Assembly: GCA_002309695.1 (NCBI GenBank)
Contig: DBXV01000016.1
Span: forward strand, 47,740 to 65,070
Direction of reading: 5' to 3'
Source of the DNA: Myxococcales bacterium UBA1203
GTDB lineage: Bacteria; Myxococcota; Myxococcia; Myxococcales; UBA5297
DNA length: 17,331 nt
The translations under genes and the position numbers were made by a program. Each line of letters starts with the position of its first letter. The first letter of the stretch is position 1. Shown here one piece after another: positions 14,135 through 17,331 of the stretch. The notes under the pieces were generated by a model. That model had not been told where the DNA came from, searched no databases, and worked only from the letters and a program-made list of their open reading frames with translations.

Positions 14135-14145
14135 GGGAGCCTCCC
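14135..14145 (-). promoter_or_regulatory. Ribosome site of the EEP gene inside an inverted repeat
   Basis: On the minus strand GGGGAGG lies 5 nt before ATG 14134 and is part of the inverted repeat GGGAG-G-CTCCC (14145-14135) that abuts the start codon. The sequence fixes the start; whether the repeat hinders ribosome binding is unknown. Confidence 0.5.
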
Positions 14146-14219
14146 CGAACGGATTTTGAGTCGGCAAACCTAGGCGAAAAAAAAATGCGCTGTGCAGAAA
14201 AAATGAGCGGCTTTTCATT

Positions 14220-14248
14220 TGTCAAAAGTGGGCTTCGAACGACTTTTG
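14220..14248 (-). promoter_or_regulatory. Candidate -35 box and overlapping dyad of the EEP gene
   Basis: Minus-strand TTGACA (14225-14220) is a perfect -35 match, and the inverted repeat CAAAAGT-N12-ACTTTTG (14223-14229, 14242-14248) overlaps it, with TTCGAA near its centre. The -10 region at 16-18 nt is only a T run, so promoter function is uncertain; the dyad may bind a regulator. Confidence 0.3.
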
Positions 14249-14372
14249 GCCCCTGATTGGCCGCAAAAAATAAGAAAAAATACTGAATCCATGACCAGAT
14301 TATTTATGCCGCATATGGCCTGTTCACATATTCAGTTTTTGGGGAAAGGACGCGGCGGCAATTCATCTGAAT

Positions 14373-14424
14373 GCGGATGAATGCTTATGAAATCGAAAAT
14401 CATTCAAACAGTGCATTCATCCGC
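14373..14424. repeat. 12-bp perfect inverted repeat upstream of tolC
   Basis: GCGGATGAATGC (14373-14384) and GCATTCATCCGC (14413-14424) are exact reverse complements with a 28-nt AT-rich spacer. Related ATTCATC/ATGAAT words recur at 14361-14367 and in the arms. There is no T run, so an operator pair or long RNA hairpin is more likely than a terminator. Confidence 0.7.
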
Positions 14425-14502
14425 AATGGCCGGAGGAGGGGAAAACGGAAACTTTTTGAGAACAGGGAGGGCATTGACGGGCCAGGAAGCCAAACTCAAA
14501 AG

Positions 14503-14538
14503 CCCGCGCCCCGGCGGGGGGCCTCCCGAATGGGGGGC
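14503..14538 (+). promoter_or_regulatory. Paired GC-rich hairpins in the tolC leader
   Basis: Hairpin one pairs CCCGC (14503-14507) with GCGGG (14514-14518); hairpin two pairs GCCTCCC (14521-14527) with GGGGGGC (14532-14538, one G-T wobble) around a GAAT tetraloop. They are followed 27 nt later by a T7 run (14566-14572). They would make the tolC leader strongly structured. Confidence 0.4.
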
Positions 14539-14576
14539 AGGGCATTTGATTTCGTTTTGAAAGGCTTTTTTTCGAC

Positions 14577-14590
14577 AGGAAAGGTTTTCC
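14577..14590 (+). promoter_or_regulatory. tolC ribosome site folded into a hairpin
   Basis: The ribosome site AGGAAAGG (14577-14584) overlaps a small stem GGAAA/TTTCC (14578-14582, 14586-14590, loop GGT) that ends one base before ATG 14592. This could reduce initiation unless opened. Confidence 0.4.
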
Positions 14591-14591
14591 C

Positions 14592-16418
14592 ATGATTGTC
14601 CATGCGCTTCTGGCAGGCATGCTCCTCAACCCTCTTGGAGACGGCGTTCAGCCAACAGCCGATCAGCCTTCCGCCGACGAGAGGACGGCCGCGAACGCGT
14701 CTGCCGCCTCTGCCTCCGATGCTCAGCTGGCCCCAGACCCCGTGCAGCTGAATCTGGAACCGCCGGCGGCTCAGCAGCAGGCGCCCGGCTCGGAGTCTGC
14801 GGCGGACGCGCAGCCGTCTGAAAGCCTGCCGATTCTGACGCTCGCTCAGGCGATGGACGAGGCGCAGAAAAACAACACCACCCTGGAGAAGGCCAGAACG
14901 CAGCTGTCGCAGGCGGAGCTCTATTCGAGGAAGGCGTGGGCCAGCTACCTGCCGCAAATCACGCTGGCCGCTTCCCTGACCCACAACAGCGACCCGACGG
15001 CGACGGTGAATCAGCAGCCCATCATGGCCACCGATGCCATCACGCAGCAGATGGGCGGGCCTTACCTGATTTCGGTCGCCAGCAGCGACTACTCCATGGA
15101 GGTCGGCAAGAATGTCTTTGGCGCGCAGGTCTCCTTTCAGCAGGCGCTGATTGTCCCGCAGCTCTGGGCGGCCATTCGCAATACCTACATCGCCGAACGC
15201 GTGGTGAACCTGACGGTGGAAAACGCCCGCCGCGAGGTCCTGTTCGGCGTCTCCCAGCTCTACATCAGCGCGGCGACGCTCAAAGAGACCATCGCGGTTC
15301 GCAAAAGGATGCTGGCCAACACCGAGGCCCACGAAAAGGACGCGCGCTTTCGCTTTGAGGCGGGCACTATTCCCAAAATTCAGCTGATTCGCGCCCAGAT
15401 CGACACGGTCAACGCCCAGCAGCAGGTTCTCCAGGCGGAGAACAACTACATGACTGCCAAGCTCGCGCTGGCCACGCTGATTGGCCGGAACGTGGTCGAT
15501 TTTGACGTGGAGACGCCCGAGGAAGTTCAGCCGCCCGAGGGGAACGAGGAAGAACTGATCCAGCGCGCGGCGGAGAGTCGGCCGGATGTCGTTTCGGCGC
15601 GCGACAGCCTGAAAATGGCCGAATTGGGGATGAAGCAGGCATTGTACGCCTACCTGCCCAGCCTCTTCTTTGTGGCGTCCTATCAGTGGGGACGGCCTTC
15701 CTACTGGCTGTCTGACTCGATGGAGGCACTGATGGACGCCTCCGGCCAGTCGCTCAGGGAGGAGGACAAATGGACGCAGAAGTGGAGCGTCGGACTGGCC
15801 TTCAGCTGGACCATCTGGGACGGCGGTGCGCGCGAGGTGGCCGTGAAGGAAAACGACGCCAAAATCGCAGCCGCGGAGGCCGACCTGCGCGGGGCTGAGT
15901 CGAAAGTGCGCGAAGAGGTCAAGAGCGCCATCGTCAGCCTCAACAGCGCGCGCTCCAACATCATCAACGCCAAGGAGCAGCTGCGGCTGGCGCGGGAAAA
16001 CAGCGACATGGTCAACGTCAACTTCAACGCGGGCGTGGCCACGCAGCTCGATGTCTCTGACGCCAACACCTCGCTCATCGGCGCGGAGCTGAACCTGATT
16101 GCCCAGACGATGCAGGCGCAGATTTCAGCGCTGACGCTGCTCAAGGCCGCGGGACTGTTTGAGCCTCCGGCGCCCGGGAGCAGCGAGAAGGGGACGGAGA
16201 GCAGCGGCGGCAGCGGCAGCGTGAAGGCCGGCACAGATGACCAAAAGGGCGGGGAAGCCAAAGGGAACGAGGCCGGTGCGGAGCAGCCAGAGCAGACACA
16301 GGCAGCGCCTCCTGCTCCTGCGAATGCGCCAGAAACAGTTCCTCCTCCGGCGGAAGCATCTCCCGCGGCTGAAACGGCACCTGCAGCACCCGCGAACGAA
16401 CCGGCGTCTGCCCCCTGA
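14592..16418 (+). CDS. TolC-family outer-membrane efflux protein with long C-terminal tail
   Basis: A 608-residue outer-membrane channel subunit, expected to form a trimer with a periplasmic coiled-coil barrel and to work with an inner-membrane pump and adaptor that are not in the window. The two outer-membrane-efflux repeats are recognisable: about 80-290 (LTLAQAMDEAQKNNTTLEKA start, ASYLPQITLAASL, QLYISAATLKETIAVRKRML, FEAGTIPKIQLIRAQ) and about 310-520 (RAAESRPDVVSARDSL, YLPSLFFVASYQWG, FNAGVATQLDVSDANTSLIGAEL). A low-complexity linker (20-78) follows the start, and an Ala/Pro/Glu-rich tail of 86 residues (523-608) ends the protein. The N-terminus MIVHALLAGMLLNPLGDG is a short, poor signal peptide without Lys or Arg, yet an in-frame stop at 14547 and lack of another start codon leave ATG 14592 as the only choice. 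A strong terminator follows. Confidence 0.93.
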   Translation: MIVHALLAGMLLNPLGDGVQPTADQPSADERTAANASAASASDAQLAPDPVQLNLEPPAAQQQAPGSESAADAQPSESLPILTLAQAMDEAQKNNTTLEKARTQLSQAELYSRKAWASYLPQITLAASLTHNSDPTATVNQQPIMATDAITQQMGGPYLISVASSDYSMEVGKNVFGAQVSFQQALIVPQLWAAIRNTYIAERVVNLTVENARREVLFGVSQLYISAATLKETIAVRKRMLANTEAHEKDARFRFEAGTIPKIQLIRAQIDTVNAQQQVLQAENNYMTAKLALATLIGRNVVDFDVETPEEVQPPEGNEEELIQRAAESRPDVVSARDSLKMAELGMKQALYAYLPSLFFVASYQWGRPSYWLSDSMEALMDASGQSLREEDKWTQKWSVGLAFSWTIWDGGAREVAVKENDAKIAAAEADLRGAESKVREEVKSAIVSLNSARSNIINAKEQLRLARENSDMVNVNFNAGVATQLDVSDANTSLIGAELNLIAQTMQAQISALTLLKAAGLFEPPAPGSSEKGTESSGGSGSVKAGTDDQKGGEAKGNEAGAEQPEQTQAAPPAPANAPETVPPPAEASPAAETAPAAPANEPASAP

Positions 16419-16440
16419 TCTGCCGGGATAAAAAACTCAG

Positions 16441-16464
16441 AAAAACAGGCTTGAGAAAAAGCCT
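16441..16464 (-). terminator. Intrinsic terminator of the minus-strand FAD-protein gene
   Basis: On the minus strand AGGCTT (16464-16459) pairs with AAGCCT (16452-16447) around a 6-nt loop, then G and five T residues (16445-16441). It lies beyond the tolC terminator as seen from the FAD gene, so the two convergent units end in interleaved terminators. Confidence 0.6.
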
Positions 16465-16473
16465 CTGAAAGAT

Positions 16474-16512
16474 GGCCGCCCGCTTCGATGAAAGCAGTGC
16501 GGCCGTTTTTTT
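16474..16512 (+). terminator. Intrinsic terminator after tolC
   Basis: GGCCGC (16474-16479) pairs with GCGGCC (16499-16504), with an inner GCTT/AAGC helix, followed by G and seven T residues (16506-16512). It begins 56 nt after the tolC stop. Confidence 0.88.
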
Positions 16513-16552
16513 GTCCGCGGAGCAGACATCCGCGCGTTGCGTGAGGCTGCTG

Positions 16553-17331
16553 TCATTCGTGTTGAACGGAACCGCGGCCCGTCAGCATGGCGTGAACAGC
16601 TTTCAGCGCGTCGGCGGCCGAGGAAGTGATGCCGCCCGCGTAGCCCGCGCCTTCGCCGCAGGGATAGAGCCCCTGGAGGCTGACGCTTTGAAAATTCTCT
16701 CCGCGCTCAATGCGCACCGGCGATGAACTCCGCGTTTCGGCGGCGGTGAGAACGGCGTCCGGATGAGCAAATCCGCGCAGCTTTCGCTCAAACGCGGGAA
16801 TGGCCTGCCGCAGAGCCTCAGAGGCAAATGGAGGAAGCGCGGCCGAGATGTCGGCGGGCGTGACGCCGGGCCGGTAGCTGGCGTGAATGGCCCCGAGACG
16901 TCTCGTCTGCCGCCCGTTGAGAAAGTCGGCGGCGCGGGAAACTGGTGCGCGGTAGCCGCCGCCTCCGATCCTGAAGGCCTGCTGCTCCCAGTGCCTCTGG
17001 AAGGCGATGCCCGCCAGGGGATGGCCGCTGCCGAAGTCCGCCGGCGTGATGCCCACGAGGAGCGCGGAATTGGCGTTCTGACCGTCGCGCGCGAAGCAGC
17101 TCATGCCGTTGGTGACGAGCCCGCCTTCTTCGGAAGCAGCGGCGACGACCTGGCCGCCGGGACACATGCAGAACGTATAGGCGCCCCGGCCGCTCGGAAG
17201 ATGAACCGCCAGCTTGTAGTCGGCAGCCCCCAGCGCGGGATGGTTGGCGAACTTTCGGCCGAACTGACCTTCGTTAATCAGCTTCTGCGGATGCTCGATG
17301 CGGACGCCGATCTGGAAGCCCTTCATGGACG
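16553..17331 (-). CDS. COG2509-type FAD-dependent protein, C-terminal part (5' end outside window)
   Basis: About 258 residues of the C-terminal half of an uncharacterised FAD-dependent dehydrogenase-like protein; family members are near 530 residues. Diagnostic segments are GVRIEHPQ near the window edge, YTFCMCPGGQVVAAASEEGG, VTNGMSCFARDGQNANSALLV, PLAGIAFQRHWEQQAF, ETRSSSPVRI, and the flavin-binding end LYPCGEGAGYAGGITSSAADAL. The frame continues past the right edge of the window, so the ATG at 17326 is an internal Met, not a start. The substrate of this conserved family is not known. The gene converges on tolC and ends with its own terminator. Confidence 0.9.
   Translation of the reverse strand, partial: SMKGFQIGVRIEHPQKLINEGQFGRKFANHPALGAADYKLAVHLPSGRGAYTFCMCPGGQVVAAASEEGGLVTNGMSCFARDGQNANSALLVGITPADFGSGHPLAGIAFQRHWEQQAFRIGGGGYRAPVSRAADFLNGRQTRRLGAIHASYRPGVTPADISAALPPFASEALRQAIPAFERKLRGFAHPDAVLTAAETRSSSPVRIERGENFQSVSLQGLYPCGEGAGYAGGITSSAADALKAVHAMLTGRGSVQHE

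Larger units (their letters stand above)
14135..14591. other. 457-bp divergent intergenic region, AT-rich and rich in dyads
   Basis: The region separates the EEP gene (minus) and tolC (plus). It contains a TTGACA with overlapping inverted repeat (14220-14248), an AT-rich stretch (about 14260-14340), a 12-bp inverted repeat with 28-nt spacer (14373-14424), and a GC-rich hairpin pair (14503-14538) before a T7 run. A 74-codon frame (14371-14595) ends in an ATGA overlap with tolC but has no ribosome site or recognisable product. Confidence 0.6.

Noticed and set aside
14135..14218. N-terminal extension of the EEP gene
   Set aside because: It would place 28 residues before a normal lipoprotein signal peptide and translate through a strong ribosome site.

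Overview
The window looks like chromosomal DNA of a Myxococcota-type bacterium (former Deltaproteobacteria), GC-rich overall. The best clues are protein signatures: two Myxococcus-type disulfide repeats (C-G-N-G-x4-G-E-D-C-D pattern) in a large lipoprotein, 'DGCGG..CG.C' cysteine repeats in a second lipoprotein, and a MYXO-CTERM-like tail (Cys, hydrophobic segment, Arg-Arg-Arg) on an M23 peptidase. PilZ and PEGA proteins and a wealth of secreted lipoproteins fit the same group. No phage, transposon, integrase or CRISPR array was seen. The assignment rests on motifs, not on a database search.

Layout from left to right. 1-734: 3' end of a ClpB-type disaggregase with an unusual charged tail, then a strong hairpin terminator. 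877-3411 (minus): manC and gmd, an operon making GDP-mannose and GDP-4-keto-6-deoxymannose for surface polysaccharide. 3412-3814: a divergent regulatory region with a terminator-like hairpin and a possible structured leader or small RNA on the minus strand. 3815-7012: a 1065-residue cysteine-rich repeat lipoprotein with a sharp base-composition change inside the gene. 7242-7435: tRNA-Lys(TTT) and tRNA-Glu(TTC). 7615-9482: a PilZ c-di-GMP receptor, a PEGA-domain lipoprotein and an FKBP-type prolyl isomerase lipoprotein. 9643-10260: a YciO-like Sua5/YrdC protein. 10328-14134 (minus): an endonuclease/exonuclease/phosphatase-fold lipoprotein with cysteine repeats, a deoxynucleoside kinase and a secreted M23 peptidase with NBR1-type Ig domains. 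14592-16418: a TolC-family outer-membrane efflux protein with a long Ala/Pro/Glu tail. 16553-17331 (minus): C-terminal part of a COG2509-type FAD-dependent protein.

The unifying theme is the cell envelope: sugar-nucleotide supply, disulfide-rich surface lipoproteins, an envelope folding isomerase, a wall peptidase and an export channel. Individual families are known. The least explained items are the large mosaic cysteine-rich lipoprotein, the structured minus-strand leader upstream of manC, and the dyad-rich 457-bp region between the EEP lipoprotein and tolC. I see no clear evidence of a complete new multi-gene system.
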